DNA from: Rhizorhabdus dicambivorans
Lineage (GTDB): Bacteria > Pseudomonadota > Alphaproteobacteria > Sphingomonadales > Sphingomonadaceae
Assembly (NCBI RefSeq): GCF_002355275.1
Contig: NZ_CP023450.1
Span: 1 to 64,000 of the forward strand
Reading direction: 5' to 3'
DNA: 64,000 nucleotides
This document shows positions 9,431 to 16,627 of the stretch, one piece after another. The notes below the pieces were generated by a model. The model did no database searches and was not told where the DNA came from. It saw only the letters and a list, made by a program, of their open reading frames with translations. Numbering within the stretch: the first letter of the stretch is position 1; every line of letters begins with the position of its first letter. The position numbers were made by a program, and so were the translations under genes.

Positions 9431-9997
9431 TCAAGTCGCCGATGACCCCGAAAGCGACCGAAAAAGAATGAGGCCGATCGCCCAGCCATAGGCGCCGATG
9501 GTCGGAACAACCGTCGTCACGACACCGAATGCCCGTGCACCGGCGCCATGGGGATACCCGCGCAGAAAAGTGAACCGTCCGATCGCAAAGAGGAAGACGG
9601 CGCCAGGTATCAGCGCGAGCAACGGGCCGCTGATCAAGGTTGCAAGCGCCAGATGAGCGCCAACGGCGGCCACCGCCTGTTCGAGCGTGTTCTGAAGGAA
9701 GGCGACCTGGACAGCAATCGCCGGACTCGGCGGAGCAAAGGCGGAGCCGGGATTGTCGATGGCAGAATGAAAGCGTCCCCTCGACACCATCCTGACTCCG
9801 ATAATGATCCAGATCAGAACGAAGAGGTCTGCCTGAAGCGCGAAGGCAAGGCGTTGGGCAAGACCGGTCGGGAAAGCCATCAAGCGCGGCAGCAGGAGGT
9901 AGCTTCCGGCAAGTACAAGCACGCAGAAGACGATGGCCACCGCGGCCCGCCGGATGATTTTGCGCTGCTCGGCCTCTAAGTCCGTCACCTTCTCCAT
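9431..9997 (-). CDS. MAPEG-family membrane protein
   Basis: A 188-residue integral membrane protein with four predicted helices: about residues 16-37, 51-68, 115-135 and 155-180. The pattern N-T-L-E-Q in the second half and the spacing of helices fit the MAPEG family (membrane-associated proteins in eicosanoid and glutathione metabolism). Bacterial members are mostly uncharacterised glutathione-related enzymes. It starts three bases after the stop of the MerR-type regulator gene on the same strand, so the two are very likely one operon. Its role in metal stress, perhaps thiol chemistry, is inference. Confidence 0.75.
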   Translation of the reverse strand: MEKVTDLEAEQRKIIRRAAVAIVFCVLVLAGSYLLLPRLMAFPTGLAQRLAFALQADLFVLIWIIIGVRMVSRGRFHSAIDNPGSAFAPPSPAIAVQVAFLQNTLEQAVAAVGAHLALATLISGPLLALIPGAVFLFAIGRFTFLRGYPHGAGARAFGVVTTVVPTIGAYGWAIGLILFRSLSGSSAT

Positions 9998-10000
9998 GGA

Positions 10001-10420
10001 TCAGGCCTCGACCGATAGTTCCGCGCCGGCAATTGCTTCGATCACGCGGCAATCGCCCGCGCGACCGCCCTCGCAGGAAACAGCGACCTCCGCGAGCGCA
10101 TCGCGCAGCGTCTCAAGCTGTGCGATGCGCATTTCGATATCCCGTAGATGGCGGCGTGCAATTGCCGCCGCCTCGGCGCAGTCGCGTTCCGGCTCGTCGG
10201 CGAGCGCAAGGAGCGAGCGGATCTCCTCGACTGAGAAGCCAAGGCCACGGCCATGTCGGATGAAGGCAAGGCGGCGCACGTCCGCGGCGCCATAGGTGCG
10301 CCGTCCCGAGGCGGTCCGCAGGGCGCGCGGGAGGAGACCAATATCCTCATAGAAGCGGATCGTGTTGACCTTGGTTCCGGTCCGCCTCGCCAGATCACCG
10401 ATTGCCAGCAGCTTGGTCAT
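10001..10420 (-). CDS. MerR-family heavy-metal regulator (Pb/Cd/Zn type)
   Basis: A 139-residue MerR-type transcription regulator. The N-terminal winged helix reads L-A-I-G-D-L-A-R-R-T-G-T-K-V-N-T-I-R-F-Y, followed by E-D-I-G-L-L-P, then a dimerisation helix and a metal loop. Cysteines at 81, 116 and 124 have the 35-residue and 8-residue spacing seen in PbrR/CadR/ZntR-like proteins, so it should sense a divalent or soft metal. It faces the methyltransferase gene across a promoter with a 19-base spacer and a dyad centred in it, the MerR-type arrangement. The exact metal cannot be told from sequence. Confidence 0.85.
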   Translation of the reverse strand: MTKLLAIGDLARRTGTKVNTIRFYEDIGLLPRALRTASGRRTYGAADVRRLAFIRHGRGLGFSVEEIRSLLALADEPERDCAEAAAIARRHLRDIEMRIAQLETLRDALAEVAVSCEGGRAGDCRVIEAIAGAELSVEA

Positions 10421-10425
10421 GCCTC

Positions 10426-10456
10426 TTGATCCTCCAGTTACTGGAGATTGTATAGC
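10426..10456 (+). promoter_or_regulatory. MerR-type promoter/operator (methyltransferase)
   Basis: -35 TTGATC at 10426-10431 and -10 TATAGC at 10451-10456 are separated by 19 bases, the over-long spacer that MerR activators remodel. The spacer holds the perfect dyad CTCCAGTTACTGGAG (10432-10446). The ATG of the methyltransferase is at 10463, about where transcription should start. Confidence 0.8.
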
Positions 10457-10462
10457 TTATCC

Positions 10463-11149
10463 ATGTCCAAACCCGAAAAAACAGTCTCAGCCGATGAGCG
10501 CTTCACGCCCGCGCTCGGGCGAGCCGGACTGACCGGCGCCTATGATTTCGCCATCAGGCTGCTAACGCGCGAGCGGCTGTGGCGAACCGCGCTCCTTGGG
10601 CAAGTGGCGCCGCGCAACGGCGAGACTATCCTCGATGTCGGCTGCGGCACGGGCAGCTTTGCGCTTCTGATGAAAGGTCGGGCTCCGGATGCCCGGATCA
10701 TAGGGCTCGACCCTGATGCGGACGTTCTTCATCGCGCCGAAGCCAAGGCGAGAAGGGCAGGCGTGGAGATTGAGTGGCGCCAAGGCTTTGCAAGCGATGC
10801 GGCAACCTTGGGCGCACGCTTCGACAAGACCGTCTCGAGCCTCGTCTTTCATCAGGTTCCCTTGGCTGGAAAGCGAAGCGGGATTGCAGCGATGGCCGCA
10901 GCGCTGAAGCCCGGCGGGGAACTTCACATCGCTGACTATGCGGCGCAAACATCGCCACTGATGCGCTCGCTGTTCCGGCTGACCGTGCAGCGTCTCGATG
11001 GTTTCGCCGATACCCAGCCCAATGCCGAGGGCGCGATCGAGGCCATTCTTGCCGATTTGGCAGGCGGACCGGTAGCCCCCCTGCGAGCGATCCCGACGCT
11101 CACCGGCGCGATCAGCTTGTTCCTCCTCCAGGCTCCCAAAAACCTATAA
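10463..11149 (+). CDS. SAM-dependent methyltransferase (class I)
   Basis: A 228-residue cytosolic methyltransferase with the Rossmann SAM motif I, I-L-D-V-G-C-G-T-G-S-F-A, near residue 59, then the acidic residue of motif II in I-I-G-L-D-P-D, and L-K-P-G-G-E-L-H-I-A-D-Y further on, all typical of class I enzymes. The substrate is not evident. It lies directly under a MerR-type promoter, so it is likely induced by metal. The ATG at 10463 sits about seven bases after the -10 box, leaving essentially no 5' leader. A TTG at 10448 is in frame but lies inside the promoter. It does not carry the three-Cys pattern expected of ArsM arsenite methyltransferases. Confidence 0.82.
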   Translation: MSKPEKTVSADERFTPALGRAGLTGAYDFAIRLLTRERLWRTALLGQVAPRNGETILDVGCGTGSFALLMKGRAPDARIIGLDPDADVLHRAEAKARRAGVEIEWRQGFASDAATLGARFDKTVSSLVFHQVPLAGKRSGIAAMAAALKPGGELHIADYAAQTSPLMRSLFRLTVQRLDGFADTQPNAEGAIEAILADLAGGPVAPLRAIPTLTGAISLFLLQAPKNL

Positions 11150-11171
11150 CGCGAACCATTTGCAGAAATGC

Positions 11172-11202
11172 TTGCTTCTACAGTTACTGGAGGTTGTAGA
11201 AG
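11172..11202 (+). promoter_or_regulatory. MerR-type promoter/operator (CDF transporter)
   Basis: -35 TTGCTT at 11172-11177 and -10 TAGAAG at 11197-11202 are 19 bases apart. The spacer contains ACAGTTACTGGAGG, sharing CAGTTACTGGAG with the promoter at 10426. The downstream ATG is at 11209, again about the expected transcription start. The same MerR protein (10001-10420) probably acts on both. Confidence 0.75.
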
Positions 11203-11208
11203 CAGCAC

Positions 11209-11853
11209 ATGGCAGATTCGGATGAAGCAAGCGGCTGTGGCTGCACTGGGGACAGCGCGCGCGCGGAGAAGGATCCGGCCTACCGGCGTGCGCTCTGGAT
11301 CGTCGTGCTCCTCAATCTCGGCTTCGGCGCATGCGAGATCGTCGGCGGCTTTATCGCCGACAGCCAGGCGCTCAAGGCCGACTCGCTCGATTTCATCGGC
11401 GACGGGACGATCACGCTGGTAGGCCTCATCGCGCTCGGCTGGACCGCCGCAGCGCGCGCCCGGGTCGCGCTTGTGCAGGGCATATTCCTGTTGACGCTGG
11501 GGCTTGGCGTGATCGGCGTCGCTCTTTGGCGTGCCTTGACCGCGGTCCCGCCCGAGGCCGATCTGATGGGCGCTCTCGGCGTCGTAGCACTCATCGTGAA
11601 CGTGACCTCGGCATTCGTACTCTCGCGGTTTCGCGAAGGCGATGCAAATGTGCGAGCGGTCTGGCTGTTCAGCCGCAACGATGCGCTCGCCAATGTCGCG
11701 GTCATTGTGGCTGCTGGGCTTGTCGCGTGGACGGACAGCGCCTGGCCCGACCTTGCGGTTGCCTCGGTAATCGCGGTCCTCTTCCTTCACTCCGCCTATG
11801 AAATCCTCCGCGGCGCGCGTACCGAGCTGCGCGAGTTGACGCAGACGGCTTGA
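11209..11853 (+). CDS. Cation diffusion facilitator-like transporter (membrane domain only)
   Basis: A 214-residue inner-membrane protein of the CDF superfamily. An N-terminal cytosolic tail has a Cys cluster (S-G-C-G-C-T-G-D), followed by six helices. TM2 reads A-D-S-L-D-F-I-G-D and TM5 R-N-D-A-L-A-N-V, matching the CDF metal sites although the usual His in each is replaced (Ser and Asn). The C-terminal cytoplasmic domain of normal CDFs is missing. It should move divalent metal from cytosol to periplasm by proton antiport; the substrate is unclear. The gene is under a MerR-type promoter and its stop is followed at once by the FTR1 gene. Confidence 0.8.
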   Translation: MADSDEASGCGCTGDSARAEKDPAYRRALWIVVLLNLGFGACEIVGGFIADSQALKADSLDFIGDGTITLVGLIALGWTAAARARVALVQGIFLLTLGLGVIGVALWRALTAVPPEADLMGALGVVALIVNVTSAFVLSRFREGDANVRAVWLFSRNDALANVAVIVAAGLVAWTDSAWPDLAVASVIAVLFLHSAYEILRGARTELRELTQTA

Positions 11854-11870
11854 TCTTTGGAGTTCACTGC

Positions 11871-13814
11871 GTGGTCCTGCTTTTCCGTCTTCGCCTGTTC
11901 ACTCTTCTTCTTGCAGCGCTGGGCGGCATCATGCTCTCTCCGGTAGCTGCGCGAGCGCAAGGCGGCGAGGTTCAGACCATTTGGCGGCTTCTCGACTATG
12001 TGGCTGTCGACTATGCCGGAGCAGTGTCGGGCGGCCGCGTCACGAGCACGAATGAATATGCTGAGATGACCGAATTCTCGGCGACGATCCGGACCGGCAT
12101 CGCGGCCCTTCCTTCGAAGCCCGGACGGGCCAGGCTGATCGGCGAGGCCCAGGGGCTTGAGGCCGCCATCGCTTCAAAGGCAGCGCCGGAAGTGGTGGCG
12201 CAGAAGGCGCGAGCCTTGGCGAGTGATCTGCTGGCCGCCTATCCGGTGCCACTTGCGCCCGCCAAGGCGCCCGATCCTGCACGCGGCAGGGCGCTCTACG
12301 CCGAGAATTGCGCGAGCTGCCACGGCGCCAAGGGCGACGGCCGCGGTCCGCAGGCGGTTGGAATGGATCCGCCGCCGATCGCCTTCACCGACGCTGAGCG
12401 TGCGCGCAAACGCAGCCTGTTCGCGCTCTATCAGGTGATCGATCAAGGGCTCGACGGCACGGCCATGCAGAGCTTTTCGCATCTGCCATCGGAAGACCGC
12501 TGGGCGCTTGCAGCCTATGTCGGTGGTTTCGCGTTCAAGGACGCGGCGGCGGGCGAGCGCATGTGGAAGAGCAACGCCGCCCTGCGCCAGCGTTTCCCCG
12601 ATCTCCAGGCCTTCACCAGCATGACGCCGGAGGAACTCGGCCGCGCTATAGGGCAGAATAAGGCGGATGCCGTCGTCGCTTACCTGCGCATGAACCCGCA
12701 GGCACTCAGCATGCCGACACCCGCATCGCTCGCGGTCGCACGCGAGAAGCTTTCACAAAGCCTCACCGCCTATCGCGCGGGCGACAGGCGCAACGCCGAG
12801 CGGCTTGCACTCTCGGCCTATCTCGATGGGTTCGAGCCGGTGGAGCCGATCCTCACTGCCCGCGACGCGACACTGATGGCGCGCATCGAGGGCGCGATGG
12901 GGGAATTCCGGACCGCGATCGGTCGCGGTGAGCCGGCAGAGGTACTCGCCGACAAGGTCGCCGTGATCGAGGGTCTGTTCGCAGACGCAGAGACCGTGCT
13001 GTCGCCCGATGCGGCGAGCGACGTCTCGACCTTCATCGGCGCACTCACCATTTTGCTGCGCGAAGGGCTCGAGGCGCTGCTGATCGTCGTCGCGATGATC
13101 GCCTTCCTCCGCAAGGCCGACCGGCCGGAAGTTCTGCCCTTTGTTCATGGCGGCTGGATCGCCGCGCTCGTTGCGGGCGGCGCGACCTGGGCGGTTGCGA
13201 CCTATGCGATCTCGATCAGCGGCGCGAGCCGCGAACTGACCGAAGGGTTCGGCTCACTCTTCGCGGCGGTGGTGCTGGTCTCTGTGGGCATCTGGATGCA
13301 CGGCAAGTCGCATGCCGAAAGCTGGCAACGCTATATCCGCGAAGCGCTCGGCAAGGCGTTGTCGCGACGCTCGGCCTGGTTCCTGTTCGGACTCGCCTTT
13401 CTCGTCGTCTATCGAGAGGCGTTCGAGACGATCCTGTTCTTCGCGGCGCTGGCGGCGCAAGGGCGCGGCGGCGTCATCGCGGCAGGTGCTGCAACCGCGG
13501 TCGCGGCGCTCGCCGTGGTTGCCTGGGCAATGCTGCGTTACAGCCGCGTGCTGCCGATCGGGAAATTCTTCGCCTACAGCTCGGTGCTCGTCGCCATCCT
13601 GGCAGTGGTGCTCGCCGGCAAGGGCACGGCCGCGCTCCAGGAGGCCGGGCTCATCGACATCACGCCGGTCGCGCATGTGCCGAGGTTGTCGATGCTCGGC
13701 ATCTTCCCCTCATTGCAACCGCTGCTGCTCCAACTTCTCGCGCTCGCGATCCTGTGTGTTGGATTCTGGTATAATGGTCGAAGGCATGCGACAGGCACCG
13801 CCGCGGCCGAGTAG
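11871..13814 (+). CDS. Cytochrome c domain-FTR1 iron permease fusion
   Basis: A 647-residue membrane protein. After a signal peptide (A-A-R-A-Q-G) comes a periplasmic part with one haem c site, C-A-S-C-H-G (about residue 146), then helical periplasmic segments. The C-terminal 280 residues are an FTR1 permease with the two R-E-x-x-E iron motifs, L-L-R-E-G-L-E-A-L-L and Y-R-E-A-F-E-T-I-L. FTR1 proteins import iron, often after oxidation, and the cytochrome domain may take the electron (inference). I chose GTG 11871 because GGAG (11859-11862) lies eight bases upstream; the in-frame TTG at 11850 lacks this. It is probably co-transcribed with the CDF gene. Confidence 0.85.
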   Translation: MVLLFRLRLFTLLLAALGGIMLSPVAARAQGGEVQTIWRLLDYVAVDYAGAVSGGRVTSTNEYAEMTEFSATIRTGIAALPSKPGRARLIGEAQGLEAAIASKAAPEVVAQKARALASDLLAAYPVPLAPAKAPDPARGRALYAENCASCHGAKGDGRGPQAVGMDPPPIAFTDAERARKRSLFALYQVIDQGLDGTAMQSFSHLPSEDRWALAAYVGGFAFKDAAAGERMWKSNAALRQRFPDLQAFTSMTPEELGRAIGQNKADAVVAYLRMNPQALSMPTPASLAVAREKLSQSLTAYRAGDRRNAERLALSAYLDGFEPVEPILTARDATLMARIEGAMGEFRTAIGRGEPAEVLADKVAVIEGLFADAETVLSPDAASDVSTFIGALTILLREGLEALLIVVAMIAFLRKADRPEVLPFVHGGWIAALVAGGATWAVATYAISISGASRELTEGFGSLFAAVVLVSVGIWMHGKSHAESWQRYIREALGKALSRRSAWFLFGLAFLVVYREAFETILFFAALAAQGRGGVIAAGAATAVAALAVVAWAMLRYSRVLPIGKFFAYSSVLVAILAVVLAGKGTAALQEAGLIDITPVAHVPRLSMLGIFPSLQPLLLQLLALAILCVGFWYNGRRHATGTAAAE

Positions 13815-13841
13815 AAGCGTCCTGTGATGGCACCGCGTCGC

Positions 13842-14237
13842 TCAGCTAGCGTCCGCAGAAAGCGTCTCGATCAATGGGCATCCGGCATGCTCGCCTGCAT
13901 CACAAGCGCGCACGACTTCATGAAGAACCTCTTCCATCCGCCGCAGATCGAAGAGCCGTGCGCGCACGCTTGCGAGATGCGCGGCGGCGATACCGCGCGC
14001 ATCCGCGCATGACACCTCACCTGCAGCGGCAATCCCGATCAGTGCGCGGATCTCTTCAAGCGTAAAGCCGAGCTCGCGCGCACGGCGGATGAAGCGCAGC
14101 CGCCTGACATCGTCAGCATCATAGCTGCGATAGCGGCCCCGCCGGCTCGCCCTTGGCGTAAGGCCGATTCGCTCATAATAGCGGATCGTCTCGATGTTGC
14201 AGCCAGCCTGGCGCGACAGTTCCCCAATCGCGATCAT
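13842..14237 (-). CDS. merR: MerR-type mercuric resistance regulator
   Basis: A 131-residue MerR regulator. The winged helix (I-A-I-G-E-L-S-R-Q-A-G-C-N-I-E-T-I-R-Y-Y) and E-R-I-G-L-T-P are typical. Cysteines at 77, 112 and 120 in the contexts V-S-C-A-D-A, R-A-C-D-A-G and A-G-C-P-L-I match the Hg(II) ligands of MerR, including the C-P-L-I ending. It faces merT across a 19-base-spacer promoter. ATG at 14237 is preferred; a GTG at 14249 is in frame. Together these indicate Hg-responsive control, though the metal is not proven. Confidence 0.85.
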   Translation of the reverse strand: MIAIGELSRQAGCNIETIRYYERIGLTPRASRRGRYRSYDADDVRRLRFIRRARELGFTLEEIRALIGIAAAGEVSCADARGIAAAHLASVRARLFDLRRMEEVLHEVVRACDAGEHAGCPLIETLSADAS

Positions 14238-14272
14238 CTCTCCGCTCACACGTGCCTTCCGAAAATAATGGC

Positions 14273-14303
14273 TTGAGTCTGTAGCTACTACAGACGGTAT
14301 GAC
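14273..14303 (+). promoter_or_regulatory. MerR operator/promoter of merT
   Basis: TTGAGT (14273-14278) and TATGAC (14298-14303) are 19 bases apart. The spacer carries CTGTAGCTACTACAG (14279-14293), a dyad bound by MerR. Unlike the other two promoters here, a normal leader with AAGGAG (14321-14326) precedes the ATG. Confidence 0.8.
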
Positions 14304-14332
14304 CTCCTCATGACAGATTCAAGGAGTCGTTG

Positions 14333-14695
14333 ATGCGGACCGGTTCACGAGGCGGAGCGCGAACAAGTGGAGCGGTCCTGTTGACGCTCGGAGGCGTTAC
14401 GGCCGCCTTTGGCGTGGCTGCTTGCTGCGCCTTGCCTTTCCTGTTCACGACTGTGGGGATCAGTGCCGCCTGGTTCGGCGGGATTGCGACGACGGCGGCC
14501 CCTTATCGCGATCTTCTGTTGTGGCTGAGCGCGCTCAGCCTTGCCGGAGGCACGCTCCTGCTCTGGCGGATGCAACGTTCTACCGCCACTTGTGATTCAG
14601 AACGTGCCTGCACCCCGGTGTGGCTGCGCTTGATCCTCTTCATCGGGCTGCTCACCGGCGCGGCCCTGCTTTGGCTCGGCTATTCCTATGTCTGA
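14333..14695 (+). CDS. merT: MerT-like mercuric transport protein
   Basis: A 120-residue inner-membrane protein with three helices. TM1 contains the vicinal pair A-A-C-C-A-L-P-F and the loop between TM2 and TM3 has a second pair (T-C-D-S-E-R-A-C), as in MerT, which moves Hg(II) from the periplasm to cytosolic MerA. It is next to merR and under its operator. ATG 14333 follows AAGGAG. The last eight bases overlap the next gene. No merP or merA is present, so imported Hg would have no visible reductase in this window. Confidence 0.82.
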   Translation: MRTGSRGGARTSGAVLLTLGGVTAAFGVAACCALPFLFTTVGISAAWFGGIATTAAPYRDLLLWLSALSLAGGTLLLWRMQRSTATCDSERACTPVWLRLILFIGLLTGAALLWLGYSYV

Positions 14696-14942
14696 GCAGG
14701 CGCCTCAGCTCGAATCGACGCTCACCTGTCCGCACTGCAACTTCGTGAAAACAGAGATCATGCCGACCAACGCATGCCAATATTTCTACGACTGCGCCGG
14801 TTGCGGTGCGGTCCTCCGGCCGAAGCATGGTGATTGCTGCGTCTTCTGTTCATTCGGCAGCATTCCTTGCCCACCGATCCAGCTTGAAGGCAGAAGCGCG
14901 GCCAGCTGTGGTGATGCGACAGCGCCGTTCTCCCATATTTGA
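14688..14942 (+). CDS. Small Cys-rich zinc-ribbon-like protein of mer context
   Basis: An 84-residue soluble protein with many cysteines: L-T-C-P-H-C-N-F, then Y-D-C-A-G-C-G-A-V-L-R-P-K, then G-D-C-C-V-F-C-S-F-G-S-I-P-C-P-P. The pairs look like a zinc ribbon plus a G-D-C-C-V-x-C motif often found in small proteins next to mer genes. Role unknown; metal binding or trafficking is plausible. It overlaps merT by eight bases, so translation is coupled. Confidence 0.75.
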   Translation: MSEQAPQLESTLTCPHCNFVKTEIMPTNACQYFYDCAGCGAVLRPKHGDCCVFCSFGSIPCPPIQLEGRSAASCGDATAPFSHI

Positions 14943-15112
14943 GAGGTGGCGCCGCCTTTCTTGGACCGTTTGGCGGCTGAGTTACGCTCATCCGGTTGTC
15001 GTTCATGCCGCCGTTCTGGTCATCAGAGCAGGGATCATGCCCCCTCCGAATCTGGAGCGCCCATCCGCCGGTGGGGCACTACCGCAGCTTGCTTGAATAG
15101 CGAGCCGCATAT

Positions 15113-15925
15113 CTAATTTGCCAGAAGCCAGTTCACATCGGTCCTCAGCAATTCCTCGGTGGCGCCACCGACTATCCGCTCTTTCCACCGGCCTTGCGCC
15201 CGAGCGCCCGCCACCAGCAGGCCATAGCCGTCGCGCCGGGCAATCTCAGTCATCGATGCAGCCGCACCTTTGCCATTGTCGGGAACATGGTCGTGTTGTG
15301 CGTTCATATCGCGGGCGCAAAGATAACGCTGCACGGCGCTGAGGCACTCCGATGACGCTTCGTCGCCCACGCCTACGATGAGGATGGTTTCGGCCCGCCG
15401 CAGGATGGGTAGGGCTGCCCGCAAGGCGCAACGCGACTCCCGGCAATCCTTCCAACCGATCAGCACGCGTCGAAAGGCCTCTCGCGAGGTTGCAGCACCC
15501 AAGCGAAGAATGGGCGTGCCTGTGGCGGCAGCGAGATCGACGGGATCGGCCTGCGCCACCTCGCTCTCCCTCGGCAAACTCATGATGATGAGGTCGGCCA
15601 GCAAGCCGTGCTCGCGCAGGACGACGGCAGGATCAGCAATGCTGTCGCACCAATCGGTCGTGACTGAGGAGCCTTGCGTCAAGCGATCGAATGTTGCTCG
15701 CGAAGTCGCGATCGCTTGACGCATTTCTTCTTCCCGAGCCATCGATTGAAGAGGACCGCGGACGAGGGCATCAGCGAAGGACATGCCCGTAGGCCATGCT
15801 GGGCAAACGGCCACGAGGGAGCCCTTGTGCTCGTTGGCAATTTGCAATGCCGCCTCGAGACGTTGCTCGAGGGGGCCATCAGGGGTTGCGTCCACGACGA
15901 GGCTGCGCAGTATCTCCGGGGTCAT
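15113..15925 (-). CDS. Universal stress protein (tandem USP)
   Basis: A 270-residue protein made of two USP-like halves. The C-terminal half ends with G-A-R-A-Q-G-R-W-K-E-R-I-V-G-G-A-T-E-E-L-L, which contains the nucleotide-binding G-x-x-G...G-x-(S/T) loop of UspA. The first half is more divergent. USPs bind ATP and support survival in stress; the exact job here is not known. It is alone on the minus strand between the mer fragment and the first czc operon. The stretch 14943-15112 after the mer gene holds no gene. Confidence 0.8.
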   Translation of the reverse strand: MTPEILRSLVVDATPDGPLEQRLEAALQIANEHKGSLVAVCPAWPTGMSFADALVRGPLQSMAREEEMRQAIATSRATFDRLTQGSSVTTDWCDSIADPAVVLREHGLLADLIIMSLPRESEVAQADPVDLAAATGTPILRLGAATSREAFRRVLIGWKDCRESRCALRAALPILRRAETILIVGVGDEASSECLSAVQRYLCARDMNAQHDHVPDNGKGAAASMTEIARRDGYGLLVAGARAQGRWKERIVGGATEELLRTDVNWLLAN

Positions 15926-16187
15926 TTTCTTCCCTCCTTTTCTCGGCTGAGATTGGTTTTACTGATAACAGCGTTCGATCGCTCTGCTGGTTGCAGAATG
16001 GCTTTGCCGATGCTTTTCCAGTAGACCAAAATTGGCCGCGACCTTCTCCACATCTATGTTGCAGAATGACTATTCTGACCTTGGCGAAGTCATGCGCGAT
16101 ATTGGCATGATTCGATGTCCGCGTTCGACAACTAGCTGTCGACTAATAAATGCATGATATACCAGCACATCAAGCCAAAATCAGCAA

Positions 16188-16568
16188 ATGAATCCTTTTC
16201 TGAATTGGTTGGCGTGCTATAGGGCGCCCGCCATGGGACGCTTCCTCGCTTTGATCCTGACGTGCCTCGTCTCGCTGTCGCTGACCGCGGGCACGGCTGC
16301 GCGCGCGGCCGAACCCATTAGATGCGTGGGTTCAGATGCTGCGGCGCACCTCGGCTATGTCGATGACGTTCGCGAGCAAGTTCCGTCTGAAGATGACAAG
16401 GCGGCAGCGCACCATCACGGTAGCTGCCAGGGTGAACAAGTAGGCGAGCCCGAGAAGGAAGGATTCGCCACCCAAGCGCATCTGCGCACAGCGCCGCCCT
16501 TGCTTCCGAATGCGAAGGCTCGCGTCTCGAGCGCGCCCGATCCAAATCACCGACCTCCAAAGGCATGA
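16188..16568 (+). CDS. Small exported protein preceding czcCBA (RPPxA tail, copy 1)
   Basis: An exported protein of 110-126 residues. The signal peptide (F-L-A-L-I-L-T-C-L-V-S-L-S-L-T-A-G-T-A) is clear from the internal ATG at 16233; an ATG at 16188 is also in frame and neither has a strong ribosome site. The mature part has A-A-H-H-H-G-S-C-Q, then R-T-A-P-P-L-L, and ends N-H-R-P-P-K-A. The same R-P-P-x-A end is present in the small proteins at 25023-25358 and 42908-43297. Its position before czcC recalls CzcI of Cupriavidus, a periplasmic modulator of czc, but sequence identity with CzcI cannot be claimed here. Confidence 0.65.
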   Translation: MNPFLNWLACYRAPAMGRFLALILTCLVSLSLTAGTAARAAEPIRCVGSDAAAHLGYVDDVREQVPSEDDKAAAHHHGSCQGEQVGEPEKEGFATQAHLRTAPPLLPNAKARVSSAPDPNHRPPKA

Positions 16569-16627
16569 CGATTCCAGCCTAGTCCCATCCGTGGGACTCC
16601 CCCGGAATTATCAGGAGTCTTTCGATC

